From Nannochloropsis oceanica (Eukaryota > Sar > Eustigmatophyceae > Eustigmatales > Monodopsidaceae): DNA of 64,000 nt. The position numbers and the translations under genes are program-made. The stretch covers positions 1,505,001 to 1,569,000 of the forward strand of contig CP038128.1 in the NCBI GenBank assembly GCA_004519485.1, read 5' to 3'. This document shows positions 40,101-49,932 of the stretch, piece by piece; positions within the stretch are counted from its first letter, which is position 1, and each line of letters begins with the position of its first letter. Under the pieces are notes generated by a model that saw only the letters and a list, made by a program, of their open reading frames with translations, had not been told where the DNA came from and searched no databases.

Positions 40101-42067
40101 ACAGGATGAGGGAGGGAAGGAGGAAGGAAGGGAGGGAGGGAGGGCGGGAGAAATGGACGCCTTGGTTCTGGCCACGGCTTCACAGCGGTACGTCTGCGTC
40201 TAAAGCTCTTCGTTTTTTGTGCCTATGACTCTCACTCATCTACCGATTCACCTCTTTTGCTCTACGCCCAGCCCCTCTTCATCGCTGCCTACATACCGTT
40301 TCCCTCCCTCTCTCCTCACTGGTCTTCATCGTCCCATTTCATGCACTCAAACCCTGTTTCCTTTCCCTCCCTCCCTCCCTCCCCCCCTCCCTTCCTCCCT
40401 GTCAGGCTAGGACGCCTGTGTGCGGGCCGTATCATGCAACAACAGCAAGTGAGCTCGTGGTTCGTCCCCATGGTGACAGAGGCGCTGCTGGCCGAGGAGG
40501 AGGAGGAGGAGGAGGAGTTGGAGGAGGGGGAGGAAGGAGAGGGAGACGGGGAAGAAGGGAAGGAGAGACTTGAAGGGAAGGGGAGGAAGAGGAAGAGGAG
40601 ACATGTGTTCGATGCGCGGGCCTTCACTTCCCTGTGTGACGGTCTGGCCATGCTGGGAGCTATAGGTGAGGAATACGGGAGGGAAGGAGGGAGCAAAGGA
40701 GGGAGGGAAGGAGGTTGATGTTTCCTCCGAATAAATCACGCAATGCTACACAACATGCCAACTCCCTCTTCTATTTATCTCCCTCCCTCCATACGTCTTC
40801 CTCTACCTTCCTCGCAGGCTTCCTCCCCTCCCCCCCATCCCCCCTCTCTTTCGCCTTCTCGTCCCACCTGCTGGCCGTCCTCCCCTCCCTCGGCTCCTCT
40901 GACGCCACCCGGCTCTTCCCCGCCCTCGTCAAGCTCGGCTACCGCGACAGGTAGGGAGGGAGGGGAGGGGAGGGAGGAATGTACACTCTGGTGTCGCACA
41001 GCTTAACTCCGGCGCGCCTCCTCCTTCCAATGTCATGTTCACTCAATCACACCATACCACGCCCCTCCCTCCCTCCTTCCTACACCCTCAGCGCCGTCCT
41101 TGCGCATATCCACCAGACAGCTGCCCTCTCCGCCGCATTCCTCCACCTCCCTTCTCTCTCCCGCCTCCTCCACGCAGCCGCGTCACATGCAGAAACCTCA
41201 CCCCCCCTCCCTCTCTCTCTCCACCTCTCCCTTCTGAGTCGGGCTCGAGAGCTGCTGGAGGGAGCTGTGGGGGTGGCTCCGGCACCCCCGCGAGAGGGAG
41301 CTGTGGGGGTGGCTCCGGCACCCCCGCGAGAGGCGGCCAACTTGGTCTTCGCGCTCGGGCTGCTTCTGAAGGAGGGAGGGAGGGAGGAAACGGAGGAGGG
41401 AAGGGTGACAAGGCAGTTGATGCTGGGGAGCGTGTTGGCCTGGGAGGAGCGAGTAGCGGCTTCCTCGTCCTCGTCCTCGGCCTCCTCCCCTATTGAGAGC
41501 CCCTTGGAATGGGCCAAAATCCTCGGAGGCATCGCCGCTCTCCTCCCCTCCTCCCCCCCTTCCATTCTCCCTCCCTCCACCCTTGCTCGATGGGCGCGTC
41601 TGACCCACGCCCTTCTTCCTGCAGTGCATTTACACACACTGGCCACCCTCGTGGAGGCAGGCACGGTCCTAAACGTGTGGAAAGGCGGCGGCATTGCGGA
41701 GGAGGAAGAAGATGCGCAAGGAGAGGAAGAGGACGAGGACGCGAAGGAGGGAGGAGCGGAGAGATTGAGAGAGGAGGAAGTCTTGGCGTTTGTGAGGGAG
41801 GCAAGGGCGATGCTGCCGAAGCTGGTGGTAAAGGCAAAGGCCAGGGCTCGTGTGAGTGGTCGGTTGGCGTGGGGTAAGGGGGCAGGGAAAGAGAGGGAGA
41901 TAAGGAGGAAGGTGGAGAGGAGGTTGCAGTGGTTGGAGGAGGGAGTGCAGCAACGGCGGGCGCGGGCCGAGACGTTAGGTGATGTGCGGAAGGACGAGGG
42001 GGAGGACGAGGGGGAGGGGGAGGGAGTGGGGGAGGTGGAGGAGGAGTTGGAGGAGGAGGAGGAGTAA
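37175..42067 (+). CDS. Plastid-targeted helical-repeat (OPR/HPR-like) protein, about 1187 aa
   Basis: Nine exons: 37175-37950, 38134-38202, 38335-38519, 38709-38890, 39046-39480, 39640-40187, 40406-40665, 40818-40950 and 41092-42067, all in phase to TAA. A hydrophobic signal (LLLFICLLHAIITEA) followed by FCPRL gives the Phe-at-+1 junction of complex-plastid targeting. As drawn, about 60 residues precede it, too long for a signal peptide. A start elsewhere is likely, for instance an upstream mini-exon spliced to the CCCCCGCAG acceptor before RASRPYARHRH. The body has scattered helical repeats of the F-x-x-x-L-x-x-x-L-x-A-L-x-x-L type: NERELAMTLTALGRLA, FTARDLSASVYALGKL, HPRDLGQALLGLAALG, DVVSLVEGLSAWCL and FTSLCDGLAMLGA. 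These resemble octo-/heptatricopeptide repeats of organellar RNA-binding proteins. Poly-Ser and Glu-rich inserts separate them. No RAP domain seen. A chloroplast RNA role is inferred. Confidence 0.68.
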
Positions 42068-42112
42068 AAAAAGGAGGCGGAGAAAGAGGGAAAATAATGT
42101 GTTCATAGATGT

Positions 42113-42118
42113 AATAAA
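42113..42118 (+). terminator. Candidate polyadenylation signal AATAAA
   Basis: AATAAA 46 bp after the stop of the plastid-targeted gene. Whether this lineage uses it is not shown. Confidence 0.35.
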
Positions 42119-42522
42119 GTGTAAGAAGGATAGGGAGGAGAGGAGGGAGGGAAAGAGGAAGCATGACTGATGGCTTATTTCCTGTAGCACGAATCAAACG
42201 CTTATGCCAGTACATGTGGTGCAACCGGTGTGGCACCTGAAAAAGCAGCAAAAAATAAAATGCGTCGTGTACATGCTAGCAATGGCGAGGAAAACCTTAC
42301 AAGAGAAAAAAAATCTGATCAAGCGAACGGAATAGAACAAGAGTCAGAATTGCGGTAGTCTCGCGGACTCTGACGACAGTCCTATTTCTTTCTGCGCCTT
42401 GTTTTGGGGTCTGTGTTCAGCTAACGAGGGTGGGTCTGTCTGTACAAGGATTTGTTCATCATCACTCCCTTTTTGCGTTGTGCACATAACTGCTGCTCCT
42501 TCCCTCCCTCCCTCCCTCCCCA
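42119..42522. other. Convergent intergenic spacer
   Basis: About 400 bp between the 3' ends of the plastid-targeted protein gene (+) and the ceramidase gene (-). No gene recognised. Confidence 0.5.
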
Positions 42523-44758
42523 TCAAATCTTCGAATCATTCTTCCCCTCTTCCACCGACGACGAGGACACTGAGGGTAAGGAGGAAGAAGAAGCAGAGGC
42601 CCACGCCGTCTCACACTCCGTATTGCTGGTGGTGGTGCTACTGGCGCTGTCGCAACGTCCCCTCCAACCATCGCCTCCTCCTCTTCCTTCTCCTCTCTTT
42701 TGCACGGGCATCTCCCACCGCTTCCCCCCTCCCCCCCACCCTCTTCCAACCTTTCTCTCCAGTCCACACCTCATGGACACCACCCACAGCTCATCCTCTT
42801 CCTCCCCTTCCTCCCTCCCTCCCTCCCCGCCATCCGCCTGACACACACAATTCATGTACACAACGCGGGGAAAGAAAGTATTAACCCACGAATAGCGCGT
42901 GTGCCGGTTGTCGAACGTGGACCATTTCCCATAAAGACAGGGTCCAGAGAGAAGGGCTGCGGCCTGAACGGGGCACGGGAGAGAGGGGAGGAGGGAGAGA
43001 GGGGAGGAGGGAGTGAGTGAGTGAGTGAAATTTAGGAAAGGATGTAGGTCGGTATCAAAGGTGGAGAGGAAGAGAGAAATTACAGGGAGGAGGGGTGGAG
43101 ATCGTCCTCTTGGGCTGACCTGGAGGAGCAAATAGACGCCATAGCCTACGCTGAGATGCCACAATGAATGAAGGCGAAGGAATCGCAGCCAGGCCCACCC
43201 GGGTAACGGGCAAAGCTGCTCGCTTGTCTCCCAGATAACGGCGGCAATTGTGACAAGGAGGAGGCCGAGGAGGATGACTGATAGGGCCTAGAGAAGGAAA
43301 GAATGAACGGAATGTATTTGTAAGGAGAAAAAGGGCAGCAGAAGATAGCAGCGACATCCGTACGAGGCACACTCGAGGGCGCGTCCATTCCCTCTCTCTC
43401 TGTCGACCGGCGAAGACGAGAATCTACCTACCTGCGTTTCTCCCCCCAATACGGGTAGGTAGTGCTTTTCCTTCGTCCTGACTGCTAGGAGCCAGCTGTG
43501 ATGGTGATGATGATGATGATGATGATGATGGTGGTGGTTGAGGTGGTGGTGGTGGCCATGGTGTGAGGGAGGGGTAAGCAAGGCCCTCTGCAGGGATGCC
43601 GCCTTGCCCGCCTCCAACGCCTCAGTCCGCGTGTCCTCCACGGTTCTCTGCCCTACAACCTCTCCGTCGTTTTTCTTGCCGCCATTTGCCGGGTACAATC
43701 GCCGAGGGTCGAGCATCAAGATCCCCCCCCCTTCCACCTTTCCTTCTTCCTCCTGCTCCTTCCTTTCCTCCTCACAACCCTCCGCACACGCCAGCACCGA
43801 CACCACCCGCCGGCGCCTTGACAGGCCGGTCCTTTGTGGCATGCCTCCTTCCTCTTTCTCCAAGCGTCTTCGCCTCATGTGCAAGACTCGGAGGCAGAGG
43901 GCCGAGGATAGGAGAAGCAGACCCAAAAAGGTAAAGAGGGAGTCGTAAAAGACATTCCCGTACACAACATTCAAGGCCAGGCTCCACACCAACAAGCCAC
44001 TGGCCAAGAGGGCCAGGCCGCTCATCCATTGGGACTTGCTACAGTTATGGGACGGAGGGGAGGAGAAGAGAGAGATGATGAGTAGAGAGGGAGTACGGGG
44101 AACGAGATGAATAGGGAGGGGGAGAGGGCGAGCAGGGAGCGGTTGGGTGGGTCGGACATTTTCAGCATACATTGGTCAAGCACGTACCTTCGAAGTAGTG
44201 ATGAGAGATGTGGAGGACCAGATGGTGACGAGCCTACTGAGCAGCTGTCTGTAATGCTGCCTTGTCTCACGTCTAAGGACTGTGACGAAGGTCTAAAGTG
44301 GAGGAAGAAAAACACCTCGTCCAAAATCACTCCCCAGCACAGGTACATGCCCAACACTGCGGCAACCGTCATTGGAAAGGTATCAAGAAAAGACCAGGCC
44401 TCGGCAAGCGTCCAATGAAAACCGAAGGAGCCGATTCCACACCATGCGAGGACTGCTGCACAGATCTTGACGAGGACATTACCGTGCTGACCAGTGAAGA
44501 GGCAGAGGCAGGCGAAGACCGTAATCCCCAAGGAGGAAAATGCACTGTAAATCTCGGGAGATGTCGGATCGTGGACAGATTCACAAAAATGGCGAACGGG
44601 TGTCTACGAGCGTTAATAATGCAAGCGTGGAGGGAAGGTTGTTCCGAGAGTTGTGAATGAGCAGGGAGGAGAAGGCAAAGGGGTGGGGAAAGTTGTAAGG
44701 GAAGGAGGTAGTCGCACACACGCTTACACACCTGCCAGGCTTCCTCGGCATCAAGCAT
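42523..44758 (-). CDS. Alkaline ceramidase (CREST superfamily), 552 aa
   Basis: Five minus-strand exons: 44758-44732, 44603-44188, 44038-43432, 43287-43120 and 42963-42523 (553 codons, all in phase). Alkaline ceramidases are multi-pass ER/Golgi zinc amidases that split ceramide into sphingoid base and fatty acid. The N-terminus is MLDAEEAWQ, TPVRHFCESV, then PEIYSAFSSLGI, like the family WCE...EFWNTLS block. Catalytic positions are present with family spacing: Ser68 and His72 in GSFGFHWTL, Asp83 in FLDTFPM, and His390/His394 in RLHSLWHLSVGYG. About six to seven hydrophobic segments are visible. Unusual are a roughly 150-residue cytosolic-type insert between membrane helices, Arg/Glu-rich with a run of 13 His (about 43497-43560), and a 140-residue polar C-tail. 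Animal family members are about 265-275 aa, so this is twice the usual size. Confidence 0.85.
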
Positions 44759-45346
44759 CGTTCCGCGTTGATTGAGTTAATATTATTCCTTTATTCCTTC
44801 TTGAGATGAAGGCTAGGTATGCTTACTGGTGTGGGACGTGGGAAGGATCGATTGTGCACCCTGTGTATCTTGAAATAACATATGAGAGTGACACAGACAG
44901 TGTATTAAACATATGACCGAAACCAGAAGAGGTGTGCAAGGTCGACTATTTGTATGTTTGGACACGAAACCTGGACGGCTTATACGGCGAACCGGAAAAA
45001 TGACAGAAAAAGTGCCACGGACGCGCCTCTCGCCAAAGAAAAATACGAGCTTTCAAAGGGACGTGGGCGTCGCAACTGCACGCAAAATTAACTACCATCC
45101 ATAAAGGAAAATGATGTAGGGAACCTATGCATGGTTCATGCATGCGCACTACGAGCTATATTCATCCGCAAAAGTGCAGGCCTTTCTTTCCGAGAAGGAG
45201 GGACCTCAGACTTTCAGGAACGTCAAGTGGATGCTTTAAGCAGGAGGAGGTTCAAGTATCAACCCCAAACAAGAAATTGGAGCTTTCTACCCTTCACAAG
45301 CACACTCTGTCATTTTTACCTTTAAGCTTCTCCCTCTTCCTTTATT
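44759..45346. other. Intergenic between two minus-strand genes
   Basis: About 590 bp, the presumed promoter side of the ceramidase gene and the 3' flank of the F-box gene. No gene recognised. Confidence 0.5.
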
Positions 45347-46904
45347 TCAGCGGCGACTCCATGCGCCCGTGCGATTAATGAGGAAACGCAGGAAAAACCT
45401 CACAAGCAACTTATGCCGCGTCATGTCGGAAAAGGACTCACAGTATTCCCCCCCTACAAGTCGACGATTCCATCCAGTGAACGGCACCTCCTCGTCCAGA
45501 TACTCTTCTATGCGCTGATCGTAAAACCGAAGCTCTAGGGGTGCTTTACATAACCATGGCGGCGGCGGCTCCTCCTCATCTTTCCCTTTCCCTCCCTCCT
45601 TCCCTCTCTCCTGCTGTGATTTTGGCTGGCAAGGAAGAACGATGGAGGGCGAGAAGGAAACCTCAAATCGGTAGTGCTTTGCGCAAGGCCCCAGAGATTG
45701 ATCGTCCAAAATGATCCGGAAGAAAGATGATGTGTTCCCTCCCTCCCCTTCCTCCTCCTTCAGCCCCAGCTCCTCCTCCTCTCCTTCCAGTGAGTAGCTG
45801 TGCACGAACATCAGCCGGCTTTGCCTGTGCATGTACGAGCGTGCGTCCAGGGAAGAATGAGAATGAATGCGAGAATGCAGAGAGAAGAAGAAGAAGAAGC
45901 CAGCCGTGGGTGCGCAACCCTGCAATTCCATCCCTCCCGCCCGCCCTCCATACATACTCATGCAGCCGCACCACTCTCCCGGTCGGCAAGTGAATAGCCG
46001 CCGAGTCAACGACCAAGGAGAAATGAGGGTCCTCCAAGCTGTCACCTAAAAGCATTGCCAGTGCCCCCCCCGTCCTGCCTCTCCCTCCTTCTCCTCCTCC
46101 TTCTCCTCCTCCTCCTCCCCCTTTTACTCCCTCCATGACTGCCCCCGGCAGCGTCGCGGGCACATAGTGCAAAGAATCATAAATCGAACAATTTACCGCC
46201 ATGGGGTCTGCCAGAGAAAAGAGGGCCGAGAAGAGGACAGGTGAAGGGCTTAAATCCTCCCTCTCGGGGAGCCACCACCCCTCCTGTTCCCGTACTTCAA
46301 AGTGGATATACAAGTCCGAGGCGGCCAACTGGGAAGGAGGAGGAGACGGGGGAGGAGGAAGGGGGTTGGATGCCTCACAGTCGGAAGGAATGAAGACAGG
46401 CGCCGATGAGGAGGACTCACTCTTTCCCTCCCCCCCTTCTTCGTCTTCGTCCTCGTCCTCTTGTGCGTCGTCCGCTGTGAGGGGCAAGGACACCTTACGC
46501 ATGCGTGCCGCAAAAAGTCGCCAGAAGCGCAACTTGAGAGCCTGCCAACGCTGCTGCCGCTCCTTTATTTTCTGCTGCTGACTCTCCCGTTCCTGCTTTC
46601 TTTCCTCCTCGATCCGCTGGAGCAGCGGTGCCCAGGAAGGCCAGATGGCAAGAATAATGGCGCGCCACTGTTTTTCGTCCCTTGCCATGCGCACCCAGCC
46701 ATGGGAATGCTCAGCCGTGCTGTCGCAACAGGCGCACAGCAGTACGAGGCTGGAAGGAGAGAGAAAGGCAAGGCAAGCGGAGATCCAGTCGTCGGGGAGG
46801 AAAAGGATGGAGGATGAGGTGGCTGCTGCTGCTGATGGGGTAGAAGAGGAAGAAGGACGCTTAATGCAGCCGGGCGAGCCACCGAGGCGCATGATGACGG
46901 GCAA
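45347..46904 (-). CDS. F-box protein, 474 aa
   Basis: Two minus-strand exons, 46904-45958 and 45824-45347, joined at GA|GTATGT and CACAG|G in phase (475 codons with stop). Residues about 35-81 form an F-box-like motif: LPDDWISACLAFLSPSSLVL, then LCACC...W...W. This suggests a substrate adaptor for an SCF-type ubiquitin ligase. A charged coiled-coil-like segment (LLQRIEEERKQERESQQQ) follows, then a beta-rich region with LYIHFEVREQEGWWLPE, FSLVVDSAAIHLPTGRVVRL, and after the intron SRLMFVHSYSLEGEE and YRFEVSFSPSIVLP. That part may be the substrate-binding domain; I do not recognise it as a named fold. Gly/Glu-rich low-complexity inserts interrupt it. The last residues are basic (RTGAWSRR). Confidence 0.7.
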
Positions 46905-47705
46905 CCTGGATCAGAGGGGCGTGATCTAGTGAGTAGCAATGAGTGGAGGCAGTGCCATTGGAGGCCGACAACGGGAACACTCCGGAGATCTGGTGCACGA
47001 GGCAAGCTTCATCATCGGAACGTCTTTCTTCTCCCTCGTACCCTTTACCCCCCCAGGCCTCCAGCACGCATCGCTTTCACGTGTTGCGTGTCTAACAAGC
47101 CCCAACAGACCAAGCTACAGCCTAAGTATCACCCTTAATTTATGCCGCGCCTATTAAACGATACCGTCGGGACGCCTCAAAGGGGAAGTCAAAAACATGC
47201 AGACGCGACGGATCGTACAAGTACGAGCAACAGAAGAAAAGGAGAAGGCAAAAATGCAACAACAACAAGCGCGCATGAAGTTTGCCTTGAAAACAAGACC
47301 TTTGTTCCATTAACCACTTCTCTTCTTCACTGCTTTCTTCAGTGGCTCTACCCCGACCCCAGGAACTGCAGAAATCAAGGGAAAACAACCGTGTACTTTT
47401 CGCTTCATACCGTCCTACAAACTTTCATGGCCCCAAGGCCCAACACACTTTGTTCAAGTGTTTTTTGTGAAGTGATATATTCGAAGCTGTACCAGCGCAT
47501 TGTTAACGGCACATTCTCCTGCGCCCATTCTTCTGGTTCCCTGCTTCGTCACACTTACACACATATGTGCGCGTGAGAAAGACAAAGAGGCAATTTTCAT
47601 GCATTCGTAGCAGAACCATAGTCAATATTTATTCCGTCTCCAGCTTTTTTCACATCCCTTCTCATCCCTTCTCCTCGCTTTCCCCTCGCTCCCTACCGCA
47701 ACGCT
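46905..47705. other. Intergenic, no gene recognised
   Basis: 5' flank of the F-box gene. No domain-supported frame. Confidence 0.45.
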
Positions 47706-47826
47706 TGAGGAGGAGGCGGAGGCGGAGGCGGAGGAGGCGGAGGCGGAGGAGGCGGAGGCGGAGGCGGAGGAGGAGGAGGAGGAGGAGGAGGAGGAGGAGG
47801 AGGAGGAGGAGGAGGAGGAGGAGGAC
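47706..47826. repeat. (GGA/GGC)n trinucleotide repeat
   Basis: About 120 bp of GAGGCG and GGA units directly left of the second dispersed-repeat copy. The poly-Arg, poly-Ser and poly-Leu frames here are artefacts. Confidence 0.95.
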
Positions 47827-47835
47827 GTCACGGGC

Positions 47836-48205
47836 GGGCCATCCGAGGACTGTATTGGTGTGACATCTGTGAACAGTTCGGGTCCCGGGACGGCAATGGG
47901 ACACGTAACACCCTGCGGGTGTACAGGAGTATGGTCCGTGGAGAAGCTCGTCCCCATGATCTTCGGGTTGGTCAACCGCGGCAGGATATGCGGACACTGT
48001 ATGTGTAGCCTCCCCGCTGACATCCTCTTTTATTTCCCTCACCCTTCTCATTCTGGCCCTGTGTGGGCCGTCCGGGGACTTTGCTTGATGAAAATTTCGG
48101 ACAAGGCATAGGGTGAATAAGCCATATTTTATTGCCGGAAGGCTCCCCCTCGTATGCAAGTCCTAGAGGACGTCAGGTTGCATGCGATAGTTCTAGAGGA
48201 GTGTA
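47836..48205 (+). repeat. Dispersed repeat, copy 2
   Basis: Partner of 35842-36220, same orientation. In the shared frame it reads GLYWCDICEQFGSRDGNGTR, then NTLRVYRSMV, open for about 50 codons, and then reaches a possible donor. The pair is probably the remnant of a repeated gene or transposable-element fragment. Confidence 0.65.
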
Positions 48206-48734
48206 AAAAAGAACTAGCTCAACACTTACCCGTACCTCGTACCGTACCGTACCGTACCTCACATCCCTCCCGGTCTGGCCGTAAAACTTCGTCCCGCACC
48301 ATAAATTTGTCGTGACCATCCCTCATACAGTTCAGGGATGCTACCTCCTGCTCTAACTATTATTTTTTCCTCTTCCTGCATCATATTCATCCAGCAACTC
48401 CCCGGCCAATGAATGAATAGCTCAGCTGTGATGCCGAAGTGACAGAAAGTTAAGTAGAGTAATTCAATCCATCCCGACCTCCAGACATGGAATGGAAGAG
48501 AAAACGATGAGTTGGGCCTGAAAGCTACCAATCTGTCTTCTCCCAAATTCAAAATAAATGTTTACATCCTAGGTTGACCAGCTCGATGGGACCAAGGGTA
48601 GTGGGAGGAAGAGGCCGAGGAGAAGGAAGGTAGAAGGCACAGTCGCGAGTAGAGAAAGACTGAAGGATATATTGTAAAAAGTTAATGTCTTCCCCATCTC
48701 CTTCTCCCTCTCATTCCGCTACTTTCAGCTCCTG
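48206..48734. other. Intergenic with CGTAC pentamer run
   Basis: Contains a short tandem run of CGTAC (about 48231-48258). A minus-strand open frame at 48259-48552 has no recognisable domain. Confidence 0.45.
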
Positions 48735-48975
48735 CTACTCGCCACCCCCATCGTACTCGTTATCGCCACGACTGTTGCCTGCCTTCTCCCCCATGATCCT
48801 CCGCATCCTAATTCGGCCCCGAATCACTTTCCACCTCAGACAGGATGGCATAAATGCAGAACTGCCGCGGCAGACACAGAGCTGCACAAGGCTGGAGGGA
48901 GGGAGGAAGGAGAGGCAAACGGGACCGAGTAATCGGAGAGGTAGGGAGGGGAAGTGGCGGAGGAAAAAAGGGCGG
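48735..48975 (-). pseudogene. Possible second F-box fragment
   Basis: A minus-strand peptide (SLPLRLLGPVCLSFLPPSSL, then VQLCVCRGSSAF, then LRWKVI) resembles the F-box of the gene at 46.9 kb (CLAFLSPSSLVLLCACC). The nucleotides are also alignable by eye. No further conserved exons were found, so it may be a partial duplicate. Confidence 0.3.
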
Positions 48976-49076
48976 ACGGAGGTAAAGGGCCTGAGTTTCC
49001 TTAAATAGCCCTGCTGTACATGCACCAACAGAGGCAGAATAACGTACAATCCAGCCACGAGACATATTATGAAGAG

Positions 49077-49213
49077 CGTATTAATTTCCCTGTTTCAGAC
49101 CTTCCGATCCCCCGCACAGGGCGCTCTCCCGCAGCTCACACAAACGCGTATTGATTTTGCCGTTTGAGACCTTCTGACCCCCTACAAGGAGCACTCTCCC
49201 ACAGCTCGTACAA
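49077..49213. repeat. Direct tandem duplication, two units of about 68 bp
   Basis: Units 49077-49144 and 49146-49213 share CGTATT(A/G)ATTT...TTT(C/G)AGACCTTC, CGC/GC-CTCTCCC(G/A)CAGCTC and a final ACAA(A/G). They differ at about one site in five, so the duplication is not recent. Confidence 0.75.
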
Positions 49214-49493
49214 GTGCACGAGGGATCTGCTACTCTCGACTCCTGATGCAATGGGTGTGCCCCATGTTGTATGTGCCCAAGCAAAGTCTCGGTCTCATGC
49301 TTTCCGCGAAGCCTTGAGCCCCACTTTTCCTCTCATCGCTGGTACCCCAGCCCAGCAGCAGTAGGAAGGAGTTGCTTCCCCAAGATTAGATAGATAGATG
49401 GCCTGACTACTTCTAACCTTATCGTGAAAATGGTCTACATGTCTCATTCTCTCCCATCGTGAAGGACGCCCGAAAGGCCAGGCATCAGGCACC

Positions 49494-49901
49494 ATGACCA
49501 CCTTCACTCCCTCTGACGCGCAGCATCAACTGCAGCAGCAGCAGGAAGAAGAACAGGATGGAGGCCAGGCGTCGTTTTTTGGCGTCATGTCGTACCATTC
49601 CCAGACGGTGCAAGTCACGGGAGGGGAAGAGCGAGATGGAGATGGCAAAGGTACGGCGTTTGCTGGAGTGCGTAGACTGCTTAGGTTGTTCATGCGGGAA
49701 CCAAGCGGATGGGAATATCAAATCCCTCGCTTGTTCCTCCTAACCCTTCTGTTTTTACCACACCCAAACACAGCTAGCGATGAAGACGACGAGAGTAAGA
49801 TGTCTGCCTCCTCCTTGTCCTCGCAGTCTTTCCCTTCTCCGTCCTCCTCTGCGCTCTCGGCATTCATGCACGACCATCAGTTGCAGCAGCAACAGCAGCG
49901 T

Positions 49902-49932
<31 letters not shown>

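Noticed and set aside
45663-46904. Single-exon reading of the F-box gene to 45663
   Set aside because: The last about 80 residues of that frame are low-complexity. Splicing at GA|GTATGT gives a better conserved, in-phase C-terminus.
47567-48159. Poly-Arg, poly-Ser and poly-Leu frames
   Set aside because: Caused by the GGA/GGC trinucleotide repeat.
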